Assembly: GCA_030761205.1 (NCBI GenBank)
Contig: JAULJL010000027.1
Coordinates: 18,478,501 to 18,542,500 of the forward strand
Source: Fremontodendron californicum
Lineage: Eukaryota > Streptophyta > Magnoliopsida > Malvales > Malvaceae
Length of the DNA stretch: 64,000 bases
Direction of reading: 5' to 3'
Shown here: piece by piece, positions 11,576-23,575 of the stretch
Layout: each line of letters starts with the position of its first letter
How positions within the stretch are numbered: the first letter of the stretch is position 1
Notes under the pieces: model-generated
Databases searched by the model: none
What the model was told of the DNA's origin: nothing
What the model saw: the letters and a program-made list of their open reading frames with translations, nothing else
Program-made: the position numbers and the translations under genes

Positions 11576-12071
11576 TATGGGTCAGATCGATTGGGTTCGA
11601 GTTGGGTTTTAGTATGATATCAACATCATATATACTTATTCAAGTTCGACCCGACTCGAAATGTGGGCCTCAAATTTTGTCCAACCCTTCCCATATTTGT
11701 AAATGGATAGTCCAAATTCGTTTAGCCTGTCGATATTAATTTTTTTAAAAAAAAATTTAAATAAATATATTATTTTTATTTAATTTTTAGTAATTTTACT
11801 TTTTTTTCTTCTTTTATTAAGTTCTAAAACATGGATAACATATTTTTAAATGTTTACACTATAATATTATATATATTATTTTTATATGATATAAATTACA
11901 TAATGTATAAATATATTATATTATATAAATGAAAAACAGACCAGGCTCGGGCCTTAATTGTTGGAGCCAAGGTCCGGCCCATTTTCTAAATAGGTCTCAT
12001 TTTTTTGTCAAGCCCATATTTCGACCTAATATTTTTTTCAAACCCTTTCAAATATCAGGCGTGCCTTCGAG
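11576..12071. mobile_element. Probable hAT-like remnant
   Basis: Starts TAGAGGTGTTTATGGGTC with GGGTTCGAGTTGGG-type subterminal repeats. Octamers GTTAGAAG (11568-11575) and ATTAGAAG (12072-12079) agree at 7 of 8 positions, which supports the boundaries, but the right terminal inverted repeat is poor. Confidence 0.42.
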
Positions 12072-12142
12072 ATTAGAAGGGTAACATTTGGACGCGCATC
12101 TTCACTTCAGCAGTCTTCCTTGCAAGTATCAAAATGCATTAA

Positions 12143-12985
12143 TGATGTGAACCCGTGAGGTTAAACCCTTTGAACCCACTAACAAATTGAAATACCCTAA
12201 CCCCAAGAAAGCCAAGATTCAGGTAATGGAAACTTAAACCCTTATAAATCTTGTTTCCAAGAACCTAGATAAGCTAAGCTAGCTAGACCCCAAGAATGCT
12301 TGTTTCTAGAACCTAAGTTTGATAGGTTGAACGCCACAAAGAAAGAATTCTTTGATAAGTTTCTAAGTTCTGTCAAGAACTAAAAAGAGTGAAACACTAA
12401 CTTTGAATAAATTCAAACTTAATAGATTAATAATGGTTGCTGAAGTAGATGGCTAAACAAGGGTATTTATAACCTCCCTACTAACCCTAATTCAACTAGC
12501 CTAAGAACTCCTAGTACAAATGAAACTCCTTGGTAGCCAAGGACTCCTATCCTAAGTGCAAGACTTAATAATCAGCCAAGCACACTCCTACAAGTGTAAA
12601 TTCGGCTAGTCCTAATCTAAATAAGAAATACTACTTAAATTATGTGCTGAACATGCTCAAGTCCGAACCTAATAAATTAAAAAGGATGTCCAATAAGTAG
12701 CCTAATGGACATATTACATAAGCTACATAAGTTAGGCCCAAATGCCTAAGTAATTACAAGACTTAAAATAAGCCCAAATAAGCCCTCTAAATGTGCCACC
12801 TTGTGTTTTTGAGTCACATTGACCAAACTTGGATGCAAGCCCATCTTACATGTTGTAGCCTTTCTTGAATAACTTGCAACATGGCCCAAGTGAATTCCAC
12901 CCATTTTTGCCATGCTTCCTAGATCTTCTTGGATCTTGGCCCATATAGAAATTGTCATGGGATTGGGCCATCTTGGATCCTATCA
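12143..12985 (-). mobile_element. Solo LTR, family A subfamily A-II
   Basis: 843 bp; minus strand begins TGATAGGATCC and ends CACATCA. No primer site lies on the left and no polypurine tract on the right, so it is a solo LTR or a recombination product. The flanks ATTAA and ACAAC do not match. The right flank is an Athila-like LTR fragment. Confidence 0.75.
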
Positions 12986-13222
12986 ACAACCTAGAATAAG
13001 CTCTTTAAGTTCAATTTAATAGCAGCTTTATGATGAGAAAGATAGGTTGATCTAAGCAACAAACACATAAGCTCGGATTGTTCAACTTAGGTTATGTTCC
13101 ACTTTGCAATTATTGAGAACTTGACCATAATCATTAATTACAAATTGCTACTTATGAATAAGAAATCAAGACAATTACGGATCAAGACTCCTAAACTAGC
13201 ATTAGACAATTATCAAGATTTA
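12986..13222 (-). mobile_element. Athila-like (family B/C) LTR fragment
   Basis: Matches the inner part of the B and C LTRs in minus orientation (segments CTAGAATAAGCTC, GCTTTATGATGAGAAAG, CTTGACCATAATCATTAAT). It is truncated at both ends by the solo LTR and by pol-derived sequence. Confidence 0.75.
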
Positions 13223-13239
13223 TTACCAATCAAGACAAT

Positions 13240-13440
13240 TGCATTAAGTTACGTTCTTGTTGGGTTGGACCTTTTGTTATTACTAATGTGTTTACTCATG
13301 GTGCAGTTGAAATCAAAAACCCAAAAATAGCTAAGGCATTCAAAGTGAATGGTCATAGATTGAAGCCTTACTATGAGAACTTTCCAATACAAGATGTGGA
13401 GGAGTTACCACTCTTTGGGCCAAATTATGTTGAACAATAA
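13240..13440 (+). pseudogene. Athila-type pol, extreme C-terminus of integrase
   Basis: About 66 codons ending at TAA 13438-13440 read CIKLRSCWVGPFVITNVF, then HGAVEIKNPKIAKAFKVNGH, RLKPYYENFP and VEELPLFGP. This is the post-core C-terminal region of plant Athila/Tat-type Ty3 integrases, as I know the family. Everything upstream is missing. It is the only trace in the window of pol from the lineage that could mobilise the B and C elements. Confidence 0.75.
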
Positions 13441-13832
13441 TGGCATGGGTCTAAGTCAGGCTGAGTACAATAAACCAAGCGCTTCTTGGGAGGCAACCCA
13501 AAAGGATGGAGAACATCTATTAAAATCAGATTTGCATATTCCTTACTCTCATCATCCTATTTATTGTTTTTGTTTAGTAGTTCTTTTCTCTTACATATAA
13601 TTCTTGCATTGGGGATAATAGCATTACATTGAGGACAATGTAAGAATTAAGTGTGGGGGGGAAAAATTTAGGATTTTCTTTAGTGTGTTTTGTTTTTGAG
13701 TCTTTTTATTTTGTTTTTAGTGTGTTTTAGTTACTTTCAATACCATGAGGAGATATGAATTGCATATGTTTAAAACTAGTCTATTAGTGAGAAGATTTTC
13801 ATGAGAATTGAGTTTGAATACTATTTTCATGA
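13441..13832 (+). mobile_element. Athila-type 3' internal region fragment
   Basis: Non-coding sequence shared with the internal 3' regions of B and C: the hairpin-like ACATTGAGGACAATGT (from about 13625), AAGTGTGGGGGG just after it, and TTTTAGTGTGTTTTAG downstream. It breaks off into the copia fragment near 13832. Confidence 0.65.
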
Positions 13833-14055
13833 GAATCTGAGCCATGGTGTCTTTCCTTCTAAAGGCATCATACTCGTCTTTTACCTCTTGTGTAGATTCT
13901 GAAGTTGGTTCAACAACTTCTTTTGATATTATATCTAACAAGTCTTACTCGGTGAGAATGAATTGAACCTTTTGCTGTCATATGGTGTAATTATCACCAT
14001 CAAGCTTAAGTTTTTTGTTTAATTCGGCTACTATGCCCTTTGTGGCACTAGCCAT
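13833..14055 (-). pseudogene. Ty1/copia gag N-terminus, broken
   Basis: Minus strand from ATG at 14055: MASATKGIVAELNKKLKLDG then DNYTI, followed by an in-frame TGA where Trp is usual, and later a TAA, then VVEPTSESTQEVKDEYDAF. This is the typical start of a plant copia gag-pol polyprotein. It keeps about 75 codons before the junction with Athila sequence. Confidence 0.75.
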
Positions 14056-14149
14056 CTACATCATGCAATTGTGTACCCAAATTAGCATATTCATCACAAC
14101 AAGATATTTCCAAACACAAAATAAAACAAGACAATATCATTATGCCTAG
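14056..14149 (-). mobile_element. Copia leader fragment
   Basis: Leader sequence upstream of the copia gag start, parallel to 36376-36470 of the second copia copy. It is cut at about 14149 by the truncated LTR of A1. Confidence 0.6.
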
Positions 14150-14185
14150 GGTTCAAAGGGTTTAACCCCTAGGGTTCGCATCAGT

Positions 14186-14197
14186 TGGTATCAGAGC
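14186..14197 (+). promoter_or_regulatory. Primer binding site of A1 (tRNA-iMet type)
   Basis: TGGTATCAGAGC directly follows the LTR remnant ending CGCATCA with a two-base spacer. Confidence 0.85.
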
Positions 14198-14813
14198 TCA
14201 GGTTCCAATCAGGTTTTTTGTTTGGATTGTCACTGACTAGATTTTGGGGTTTCAAACAAACTTGTCTTGGGGTTATAGTTTTAGGCAATTTTCCTAGGGT
14301 TATAGTTTTTAGGCAGTTTAGTTTTGGGGTTTCAATCTTGAAAAGTAATTTTTTCAAGCAGGGTTTTCCTTTGAACTATCACCGACAAGGTTTTGGGGTT
14401 TCAAACAAACTTGTTTTAGGGTTATAGCTTTAGGCATTTTCCCTAGGGTTATAGTTTTTAGGCAGTCTAAGTTTGAGGTTTCAGTCTTGAAAAGTGGTTT
14501 AAATCAAGATTTCGTTTCTTGAATTCTTGATCTATTAAAATTTCTTCTTGTTGATTCTTGCTCCGAGTCTTGAAAAAAAAATCAAGAATTCAGAGGGGCA
14601 TTCGAACAGTCCCAAGAAAAAAAAAGAAGTTCATCCGAGATTTCAAGAAAATCAAGAAGTCTAGTTCTTGAAAAAAAAAACCAAGAAAAGAAGAATAATG
14701 TTCGAATAGACAGAAAAAAAAAGAAAGATTAGAAAAAAGATTGAAAAGACGAGGAAAGAATTGACATTCATCTTTTTTTTACCTAACCAAATTTGTTTTG
14801 CAGCAACTTTAAG
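14198..14813 (+). mobile_element. A1 leader with degenerate repeats
   Basis: Contains degenerate copies of a motif built on GGGGTTATAGTTTTAGGCA and GGGGTTTCA (about 14240-14490), then an A-rich CAAGAAAA stretch, ending TTTTGCAGCAACTTTAAG before the gag ATG at 14814. The same layout occurs in A0 and A2. Confidence 0.7.
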
Positions 14814-15020
14814 ATGTCTCTCACATGTGGCGATGAAGTAAAGCAGGCTCTGCAAGAGATGAAAGAGTTCACGTTATTGTTTGGGAGGTTTGTGCAACAA
14901 GAGGAAGAAAGATGGAGAAGAAAAAAAAGAGAAAAAGAGAGAGGAAAAAAAGAAAAAGAAAGTGAGGTGGCTACAAATAAAGAAAAGCAAGAAGAAACAG
15001 AGAGTAAAAAAGAAAGTTAA
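14814..15020 (+). pseudogene. A1 gag remnant
   Basis: From ATG 14814 (MSLTCGDEVKQALQEMKEF...) the frame runs about 68 codons into a Lys/Glu-rich tail and stops. The usual gypsy gag core (compare 34612-35043) is absent. Confidence 0.6.
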
Positions 15021-15107
15021 AAAGAAATAGTGGTGGCTGAAAATAAAGACACAAGATAGGAGCCACTAGTGGAAAAGGAGACAATTCCTAACGAGGGAAA
15101 CAAATAA

Positions 15108-15348
15108 TTTGAAAATTTTTTTGATGCAAAGGAGAGTGAGGTTTTCATTCTTGATGCTTCTAACCAATCTCTTCCAATTTTTTCTGTTTCTTTGTTGAAG
15201 GATTGTGAGGATTTATTTTCGGAGGAGTTGCAGGATGGGTTGCCACCCATAAGCGGCATTGTGCATCACCTTGATTTAGTAACTAGCGTCATCATTCTCA
15301 CACACAAGGCTAAGATTCGAGGGCGAATCTTTTCGAGGAAAGGGGGAA
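15108..15348 (+). pseudogene. A1 pol remnant (protease-RT spacer) and polypurine tract
   Basis: Encodes LLKDCEDLFSEELQDGLPPI and the following SGIVHHLDLV, the conserved spacer just upstream of gypsy reverse transcriptase, then jumps to the end of pol and the polypurine tract GAGGAAAGGGGGAA (15335-15348) immediately before the LTR. Confidence 0.65.
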
Positions 15349-16146
15349 TGATAGGATCCAAGATGGCCCAATCCCATGGCAATTTCTTTATGGGCCAAGA
15401 TCCAAGAAGATCTAAGAAACATGGCAAGAATGGGTGGAATTCACTTGGACCATGTCACAAGTTATTCAAGAAAGGCTTCAACATGCAAAATGGGCTTGCA
15501 TCCAAGTTTGGTCCATGTGGTTCAAGAACACGAGGTGGCACATTAAGAGGGCTTATTTGTGCTTATTTTAAGTCTTGTAATTACTTAGGTATTTGGGTCT
15601 CACTTATGTAACTTATGTAATATGTCCATTAGTCTACGTGGGGTCTACCTTCATTAAACTTATTGGGCATCCTTTTAATTTAATTAGGTTTGGGCTTGAG
15701 CTTGTTCACCCATAGTTAAGCTTCCATTTAATTATGTAAGTAGTAAGTCTTGGCTGCCAAGGAGTTTCATTTGTACTAGGAGTTCTTAGGCTAGTTGAAT
15801 TAGGGTTAGTAGGGAGGCTATAAATACCATTGTTTAGCCATCTACTTCAGCAACCATTTATTAATCTATTGAGTTGATTTTATTCAAGTGAGTGTTTCAC
15901 TCTTTTTATTTCGTGACAGAACTTAGGAACTTATCAAAGAATTGTTTCTTTGTGGCGTTCAACCTATCAAACTTAGGTTCTTGAAACGAGAGTTATTAGG
16001 GTCTAACTTACATGCTTAATCTAGGTTCTTTGAAACAGGCTTGCTAAGGGTTTAAGTTTTCTTTGCCTGAATCTTGGCCTTCTTGGGGTTAGGGTATTTC
16101 AATTTGTTAGTGGGTTCAAAGGGTTTAACCCCTAGGGTTCACATCA
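15349..16146 (+). mobile_element. 3' LTR of A1, subfamily A-II
   Basis: 798 bp from TGATAGGATCC to GGTTCACATCA. Its 5' ~235 bp keep a frame open from pol (RIQDGPIPWQFLYGPRSKK...) that differs from the A-I tail. A TATA-type GCTATAAATACC lies near 15820-15832, and the second half (R-U5) matches the A-I LTRs. Confidence 0.85.
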
Positions 16147-16347
16147 ACAACACTTTCACGGTCAACACCCTTCATTTGGACATAATGGTTCGGCCAACAG
16201 AACCAATCTCTTCCAATGATTACAACCATTCGGCTATTAGGAGACAACCTCTCTTACCCAAAACACCATGTTGTTTCGATCCATGTGGCAGCCACATGAT
16301 GTATGATGTCACATGTCACAATCCCATTGGTGACACTTGTGCATGAT
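16147..16347 (-). mobile_element. Copia LTR, right part (split by A2)
   Basis: Matches about 37163-37373 of the complete copia LTR. It continues at 35995 on the other side of A2. The last five bases ATGAT (16343-16347) are repeated at 35990-35994. Confidence 0.8.
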
Positions 16348-16595
16348 TGATGAGAACCAAGCTGGTATTGGACTTCAAGATTCATTGCATGTTCCAATTG
16401 GGCCTATTAAAAGGTCAAGATCCAAGAAGCTCAAGGGAGCTATCTAAGGATTGGTGCAAAGGACTTAGGACGAATCTACAAGTCTTTTAAGCAATGTCAA
16501 GGCATTCAAGTTGGACTGCTTGAATGAGGAAGACCAAGAATTGGTCTATGTGATCCAAGCTTCACATGATGGGCCATAGAGGAATTCAAGGGGGC
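16348..16595 (+). mobile_element. A2 5' LTR, first piece
   Basis: Begins TGATGAGAACCAAGC and matches the start of the A-I LTRs. It is cut at GGGGC (16591-16595), the duplicated target of insertion B-I. Confidence 0.85.
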
Positions 16596-18075
16596 TGATA
16601 AGCTCATAAAATATACATTTTATGCCTTTCTACCTTCAGTTTTTGTTATGTTTTCGATCTTTATCTTATGTACTTATATTATGTTTTTGAATTTTAGGTA
16701 CAATAAGGAGAAGGAAGTCAAAAGATGTCAATAATGATGGTAAAGAGCTTACAAAATCATAATTACAAGATGAAAGAAGACTTGAGAGTCAAAAATATCA
16801 ATTTCTGGTTGAAAAGCAATCAGGCAGATTTGACCGCTGGAGTTTGTTGTAAGGAAAACATGATGTTAGAATATTTATTTGAAGAAACTTTCTTCTTGAC
16901 TTTTGAAGTTGACTTGATTATCTTTCCAACGATATATTATGGGCCCAAATCGGATGAGAAATGGGCATCCAAAATGGCGCTAGCAAAATCTCCCTAAAGA
17001 ACCGTGCGGCCAGAAAAACCCTAATCCTAAATCTGAAAAAAGAAGAAGGCAAAAACGTGATTTTTGCACCTCCAGGCTTACTTATGCGGCAAGGACATAT
17101 TCTCAGGGTTTTAAAGCTCTATAAATACCATATTTTGAGCCACAAACTAGACATCTTTTGAGGAGACTCAAGGGATCATCATTCTTCTTCTTCTTCTTTT
17201 TCTTCTCCATTCTTTTATTTTTCTTTTTAGTTTTATGTATATATTATCCATGCTTATGTTATGCTAAACTTCTTTGGTTAAGGATGATTTCAAAGCCCTA
17301 GACAAGTTTTGTAATTAATTTTCAGATTTGTTTATCATTAGTTTTTATCAAAGTTGATTGTGTTCATCCATTAAAATTGTTCATGATGATGTTTTGATTT
17401 ATTTAGGGTGATCAACTAGATAGATCTTGATAATTATATATTGCTAGTTTAGGAGTCTTGATCCGTGTAAATGTCTTGATTTTCTATTCATAAGTGGTAA
17501 TTTGTGATTAATGATTATGGTCAAGTTTTCGCTAATTGCAAAGTGGAACATAACCTAAGTTGAACAATCCGAGTTTATGTGTTTGTTGCTTAGATCAACC
17601 TATCTTTCTCATCATAAAGCTGCTATTAAATTGAACTTAGAGAGCTTATTCTAGGTTGTTTGATAGTTAGAGATTAAATAGAGAGCTTGTTCTATTTTAC
17701 GACGAGCTAAGGAAAGATTGGGGTAAAAGAACTTGTTGTTATCTACGGTTGTTAACTTTGATAGCTAATTGCTGTTGATAGATCTGATTATTGATTCTCA
17801 ATGATGTCTAGTGGTGGAGAATGAAACCTTAACCATATTTTTCTCATATTTGATTACTTCTTATTTACTTGCTTTCTTCTTTGATTATAAGTTTTTAGTT
17901 TAAATTGATTTTAAAAACCTCCCCTTTTATTTTGTTTTCGTTGAATTAGGTTTTAGACTAATAATTCTTAAACTAAAACCCAATCCCTGAGGACTCGACC
18001 CTTGCTAACTACTATACTTATAATTGATCTTTTTAGTGCAAGGTTAAATAAAGATATACTCTTTTGGGTGCATCA
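16596..18075 (+). mobile_element. LTR B1
   Basis: 1,480 bp, TGATAAGCTC to GGTGCATCA. A TATA box, TATAAATA, lies at 17120-17127. It contains a ~90-codon open frame (MSIMMVKSLQNH...) that also appears, in broken form, in the other B LTRs; I treat it as chance coding potential of U3. Confidence 0.9.
17120..17127 (+). promoter_or_regulatory. TATA box of LTR B1
   Basis: GCTCTATAAATACCAT. The equivalent site is present in the sister LTRs (for example around 21539 in B2). It is the likely U3/R boundary signal. Confidence 0.6.
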
Positions 18076-18081
18076 AATTTT

Positions 18082-18099
18082 TGGCGCCGTTGCCGGGGA
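18082..18099 (+). promoter_or_regulatory. Primer binding site, tRNA-Asp type
   Basis: TGGCGCCGTTGCCGGGGA, a full 18-nt match to the 3' end of plant tRNA-Asp as used by Athila-type elements, six bases after the LTR end. Confidence 0.85.
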
Positions 18100-18207
18100 T
18101 TGCTTCATTTAGTTTATTAGTTTATTGGTTTATTCTTATTTTCAGTTGTAATTAATTTTATTTTTCTTTTAAATACAGGTTTTTTTTCAAATTTCAAGCA
18201 AGAAGAG

Positions 18208-19249
18208 ATGGCAGGTGCTACATCAAAACTTCAAAACTTCAGAACCAACTAGACAATCACATCTCCATAGTTCAACAAGTGGCCATAAGTAAGATTCAAC
18301 AATCAAGGCAGTGTGGAGTGTGCTTCATGATGGATCATCCAACCAATTGGTGCTCATACTACCAAAAAGATAATTTTGAACCAGCCTATGATGTAGGAGA
18401 ATACCAAAGCCATCAAGGGTTCCAAGGACAATAGTATGATGCTTTCCCAAACATTTACAATGAGGGATGGTGGAATCATACTCATTATGGCTACTCGGGA
18501 GATTATCAAGAAGTAGATCCTTATGCTAATTACACTAATCAATTTATCTTCAATCAACCATGGGATCAACAAGAAGATCTTTTTGAGCCACCACCTCAAA
18601 ACTCAGGTAATTCTTTAGAAGAACTTGTCAATTTTCTTGTTATTAATACTCTGCAACTTCAACAGGAAACAAGGGAAACAAAGGCAAGTATCCAGAGTTT
18701 GGAAAGGCAAATGAGCCTATTGGTTAGTAGTACGGTGGAATGAGTAGCACAAAGATCTCAAGCACTCCCTTCCCAATCGATGATTGATCCAAAGGAGAGT
18801 GTTAGTGCCATACAACTTGAGGATGAATCAGAAAATCCAAGGGAACCAGAGGATGAAAAAGAACTAAAGATGGATTCAACTATTGAAGATAATGAAGCTT
18901 CAATTCCGAAAGAGAGTACTTCGGCACCTGAGGTAACGTTTAAGGTTCCACTTTTTACTAATGTTTCTTCTCCACGTTTTCCTAGTAGATTTGCAAAGTT
19001 CAAAGAGGAAGAACATGAACAACACATGCCGAAAACCTTAAACAGCTTGTTTGTGGATGCCATCAACAAATACCAAAATATGCACCATTCCTTGACAAGC
19101 TATGCACCACAAAGGATGATGGAATAATACTTCTAATGGGGAATGCATCCACTATTGTGCAAAGAAACCGCCCTACAAAATGCACAAATTCGGAAAGTTT
19201 CTTGTATGATCTTGCAAATCCTAAACAGCCAAGAAGAGGTATTGGTTAG
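18208..19249 (+). pseudogene. Athila-like gag remnant in B-I, unit 1
   Basis: From ATG 18208 (MAGATSKLQN...). Includes a zinc-knuckle-like CGVCFMMDHPTNWCSYYQ near 18312, a Tyr/Gln-rich stretch, the acidic segment and the Athila-type PSRFAKFKEEEHEQH segment. Several stops and frameshifts (for example TAG in the GQ*YDAF region) break it. It ends at TAG 19247-19249, equivalent to the end of the intact 312-codon frame in family C. Confidence 0.7.
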
Positions 19250-21013
19250 GTTGGACAACTTAACTCAAGTACAAATTGGGAAGGCAGCCCAATTAATAAA
19301 GAAATTACGAACCTGCCATACACAGATTTTCTTTTTTTTTTTTCCTTTTTTTTTTTTATTATTTTTATGTTTATTTGTTAATTGTTTGTTTAGTATTTTA
19401 AGATTATTTAGGTTGCATGAGTTTGTTTTGTTTTGAGTCTTAGTTGTTTCTATTCTTATGTTATTAGTTCTTTTCTCTTACACATGATTCTTTCATTTGG
19501 GTTAATAGAAGGATTTAGGATTTCTTTTATTTTTGTCTATTATTTTTTTTATTAGTCTTTAATGTTATTATTATTATTATTTTTAGTGTGTTTTAGTTCC
19601 TTTTTAAACTGGTTATTAGTGAGAAGATTTTCATGAGAATTAAGCTTGATACTAATTTTTATGAGCCAATGTTGATATGATATGTTGATTGAGAAAGAAG
19701 CAAGTTTAGACTTGATATTGACTTGTATAATCATCCTTGTGAGTTTTTGAGCCTATATAATTGATGCAATTATACATATCAATCTAATTTCTTTCTTGAG
19801 TGCTCTTATGATTACATGATTCTCTAGAACTTGCTTTAAACCATTTGAGACTATATTGATACATGTGATAACATGAATATGATAGAGGCATTAGGATTAT
19901 AACCAGAGCCAAACAGCCATCCATTATTAATGTTCCAAGAGAACATCCCCACTAGTGAGCCAATTTTAGCCTACATTAAATACGCTATTTTATTGGTAAC
20001 CACGACTTACACCTAGCCTAAATATACTTATATTCTTACCCTTGTTCTAAAGATGGATTATATATTTTGAGACATTGAAAAAACAAGGGATATTTTTAGT
20101 TGAAAATTTGGGTTGGAAACAAAAGATAAGTGTGGGGGAAGAAAAGAAAAAAAAAAAGTCTAGAGAAAAAGAAAGGGATCATTGTCAAATACATTCCCAT
20201 ATTGAAAAAAAAAATCATCTCTTGAACTTCTAGTTAAAGTAAAGAAAAAGATGTTACAAAGTTGGTTAGAATGAAGCAAATGCTCAGCATGAATATATAG
20301 CCTATGTTATTATGTGCTTTATAAGAGTTTTGAGAAGTTTTATTTGTATGATCTTATTATGTCTCTAAACTCTATGAACTCTTTGAAACCTTTGTGATAT
20401 CTTTATCCTTTTGTTCTTTAACCACATTATAACCCTTTGGCCCCACTACAACTTTGAATAAAGACCTCTTGGTTTATGAAGTTGTATGATCTAAATAATG
20501 GAGAATATGGTAGAAGTGTTTTCATGAGATTGATTGAGTGTAAACACTTTACCACTACTTTAAAGAGTGAAAATCAGGAGAGTATCCCATGTGAGAAGTT
20601 GAGATTAAGTTTGAATATGCACTATTTTGATTGAAATATATTAAGTTAATATTGGCTTAACTCAAACTATTTACCTTCAAGCAATGTGAATTTCTTTAAG
20701 CTATTGATTAGTTTATAAGACTTGTCCAATGATTATCTCAAATTTATATTGAAAAGATTAGTTGTAATTATTATTATTATTATTTTTTATTTTTTATTTT
20801 AGTTTTTCTTATGTCTTCAATGTTTGTGGGTATCGTCCTAGTAAAACCTCACGAGACTAAACTCGTCCACTAGGGACATCTAGGGGTTTAAAGGTATGTG
20901 TCACAAGCTAAGTGCCACTGTGATTTCCTATGAAAGTGGATTAGATTAGATTTTCTTATTTTATTTTATTTTGTTTTGCTCGAGGACTAGCAAAAAGCTA
21001 AGTGTGGGGTATT
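19250..21013 (+). mobile_element. B-I unit 1 non-coding 3' region
   Basis: No coding. Shared with all B and C internal regions: the AAGATAAGTGTGGGGGAAG tract near 20126, the CACGAGACTAAACTCGTCCA segment near 20850, and the final AAGCTAAGTGTGGGG before LTR B2. The cargo genes of family C are absent here. Confidence 0.75.
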
Positions 21014-22443
21014 TGATAAGCTCATAAAATATACATTTTATGCCTTTCTACATTTAGTTTTTGTTATGTTTTCGATCTTTACCTTGTTTACTTATACTAT
21101 ATTTTTGAATTTTAGGTACAATAACGAGAATGAAGTCAAAAGATGTCAATAATGATGGTAAAGAGCTTACAAAATCATAATCACAAGATGAAAGAAGAAT
21201 TGGGAGTCAAAAATATCAATTTCTGGTTGAAAAGCAATCAGGCAGATTTGACATCCGGAGCTTGTTGTAAGGAAAACATGATGTTAGATTATTTTGTTGA
21301 AGAAACTTCCTACTTGACTTTTGAAGTTTACTTGATTATCTTTCCACGATATATTATGGGTCCAAATCGAATAAGAAATGGGCATTCAAAATGGCGCTAG
21401 AAGATCTCCCTAAAGAATCGTGCGGTCAGAAAAATCCTAATCGCAAATCTGAAGGAAAAAAAGAGAGGCAAAAACGTGATTTTTGCACCTCCATGCTTAC
21501 TTATGCGGCAAGGACTTATTCTCAAGGTTTTAAAGCTCTATAAATACCATCTTTTGAGCCACAAACTAGACATCTTTTGAGGAGACTCAAGGGATCATCA
21601 CTCTTCTTCTTCTTCTCCATTCTTTTATTTTTCTTTTTAGTTTTATGTATATATTATCCATGCTTATGTTAGGCTAAACTTCTTTGGTTAAGGATGATTT
21701 CAAAGCCCTAGACAAGTTTTGTAATTAATTTTCAGATTTATCTACCATTAGTTTTCTATCAAAGTTGATTGTGTTCTTCCGTTAAAATTGTTCATGATGA
21801 TGTTTTGATTTATTTAGGGTGATCAACTAGATATATCTTGATATCTTGATTTCTTATTCATAAGTGGCAATTTGTGATTAATGATTATGGTCAAGTTTTC
21901 GCTAATTGCAAAGTGGAACATAACCTAAGTTGAACAATCCGAACTTACGTGTTTGTTGCTTAGATCAACGTATCTTTCTCATCATAAAGCTGCTATTAAA
22001 TTGAACTTAGAGAGCTTATTCTAGGTTGTTTGTCAGTTAGAGATTAAATAGAGAGCTTGTTCTATTTAACGACGAATTAAGGAAAGATTGGGGTAACCGA
22101 ACTTGTTATCTACGGTTGTTAACTTTGATAGCTAATTGATGTTGATAGATCTGATTATTGATTCTCAATGATGTCTAGTGGTGGAGAATGAAACCTTAAC
22201 CATATTTTTCTCATATTTGATTACTTCTTATTTACTTGCTTTCTTCTTTGATTATAAGTTTTTAGTTTAAATTGATTTTAAAAACCTTCCCTTTTATTTT
22301 GTTTTCTTTGAATTTAGGTTTTAGACTAATAATTCTTAAACTAAAACCCAATCCCTAAGTACTCGACCCTTGCTAGCTACTATACTCACAATTGATCTTT
22401 TTAGTGCAAGGTTAAATAAAGATATACTCTTTTGGGTGCATCA
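21014..22443 (+). mobile_element. LTR B2 (central LTR)
   Basis: 1,430 bp, TGATAAGCTC to GGTGCATCA. It is shared between the two internal units. A short deletion relative to B1 lies near 21840 (the TAATTATCTATTGC segment is lost). Confidence 0.9.
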
Positions 22444-22449
22444 AATTTT

Positions 22450-22467
22450 TGGCGCCGTTGCCGGGGA
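22450..22467 (+). promoter_or_regulatory. Primer binding site, tRNA-Asp type (unit 2)
   Basis: TGGCGCCGTTGCCGGGGA downstream of LTR B2. Confidence 0.85.
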
Positions 22468-22577
22468 TTGCTTTATTTACTTTCTTAGTTTATTGGTTTA
22501 TTCTTATTTTCAGTTGTAATTAATTTTATTTTTCTTTTACATACAGGTTTTTGTTTTCAAATTTCAAGCAAAAAGAG

Positions 22578-23575
22578 ATGGTAGGTGCTACATCAAAACT
22601 TCAAAACCTTCAGAACTAACTAGACAATCTCATCTCCATAGTTCAACAAGTGGCCATAAGTAAGATTCTACAATCAAGGCAGCATGGAGTGTGCTTCATG
22701 ATGGATCATCCAACCAATTGGTGCTCTTACTACCAAAAAGATAATTTTGAACCTGCCTATGATGTGGGAGAATACCAAAGCCATCAAGGGTTCCAAGGAA
22801 AACAGTATGATGCTTTCCCAAACACTTACAATGAGGGATGGTGGAATCATACTCATTATGGCTGCTCGGGAGATTATCAAGAAGTAGATCCTTATGCTAA
22901 TTACACTAATCAATTTGTCTTCAATCAACCATGGGATCAACAAGAAGATCTTTTTGAGCCACCACCTCAAAACTCAGGTAATTCTTTAGAAGAACTTGTC
23001 AATTTTCTTGTTATTAATACTCTGCAACTTCAACAGGAAACAAGGGAAACAAAGGCAAGTATCTAGAGTTTGGAAAGACAAATGAGCCTATCCTTTCCCA
23101 ATCGATGATTGATCCAAAGGAGAGTGTTAGTGCCACACAACTTGAGGATGAATCAGAAAATCCAAGGGAACCCGAGGATGAGAAAGAACTAAAGATGGAT
23201 TCAACTATTGAAGATAATGAAGCTTCAATTCCGAAAGAGAGTACTTCGGCACCTGGGGTAACGTTTAAGGTTCCACTTTTTACAAATGTTTCTTCTCCAC
23301 CTTTTCCTAGTAGATTTACAAAGTTCAAAGAGGAAGAACATGAACAACACATGTCGGAAACCTTAAACAGCTTGTTTGTGGATGCCATTCAACAAATACC
23401 AAAATATGCACCATTCCTTGACAAGCTATGCACCACAAAGGATGATGGAATAATACTTGTAATGGAGAATGCATCCACTATTGTGCAAAGAAATCGCCCT
23501 ATAAAATGCACAAATTCGAAAAGTTTCTTGTATGATCTTGCAAATCCTAAACAGCCAAGAAGAGGTGTTGGCTAG
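22578..23575 (+). pseudogene. Athila-like gag remnant in B-I, unit 2
   Basis: Two long open pieces remain: 22650-23066 with the HGVCFMMDHPTNWCSYYQ knuckle (first Cys replaced by His), and 23105-23575 with the acidic and PSRFTKFKEEEHEQH segments, ending PRRGVG. A stop and a small deletion around 23066-23104 separate them. Confidence 0.72.

Larger units (their letters stand above)
14150..16146 (+). mobile_element. Family A element A1, heavily deleted
   Basis: Contains a 34-bp remnant of the 5' LTR (14150-14183), primer site, leader, a gag start, a short pol spacer segment, and a full 3' LTR. Reverse transcriptase, RNase H and integrase are missing. The right flank ACAAC (16147-16151) is copia LTR sequence; the left copy of the duplication was lost with most of the 5' LTR. 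Confidence 0.8.

Noticed and set aside
16725..16997. 90-codon frame in LTR B1, with relatives at 21143 and 25585
   Set aside because: Lies wholly within LTR U3, is interrupted in several sister LTRs and has no recognisable domain. Treated as chance coding potential.
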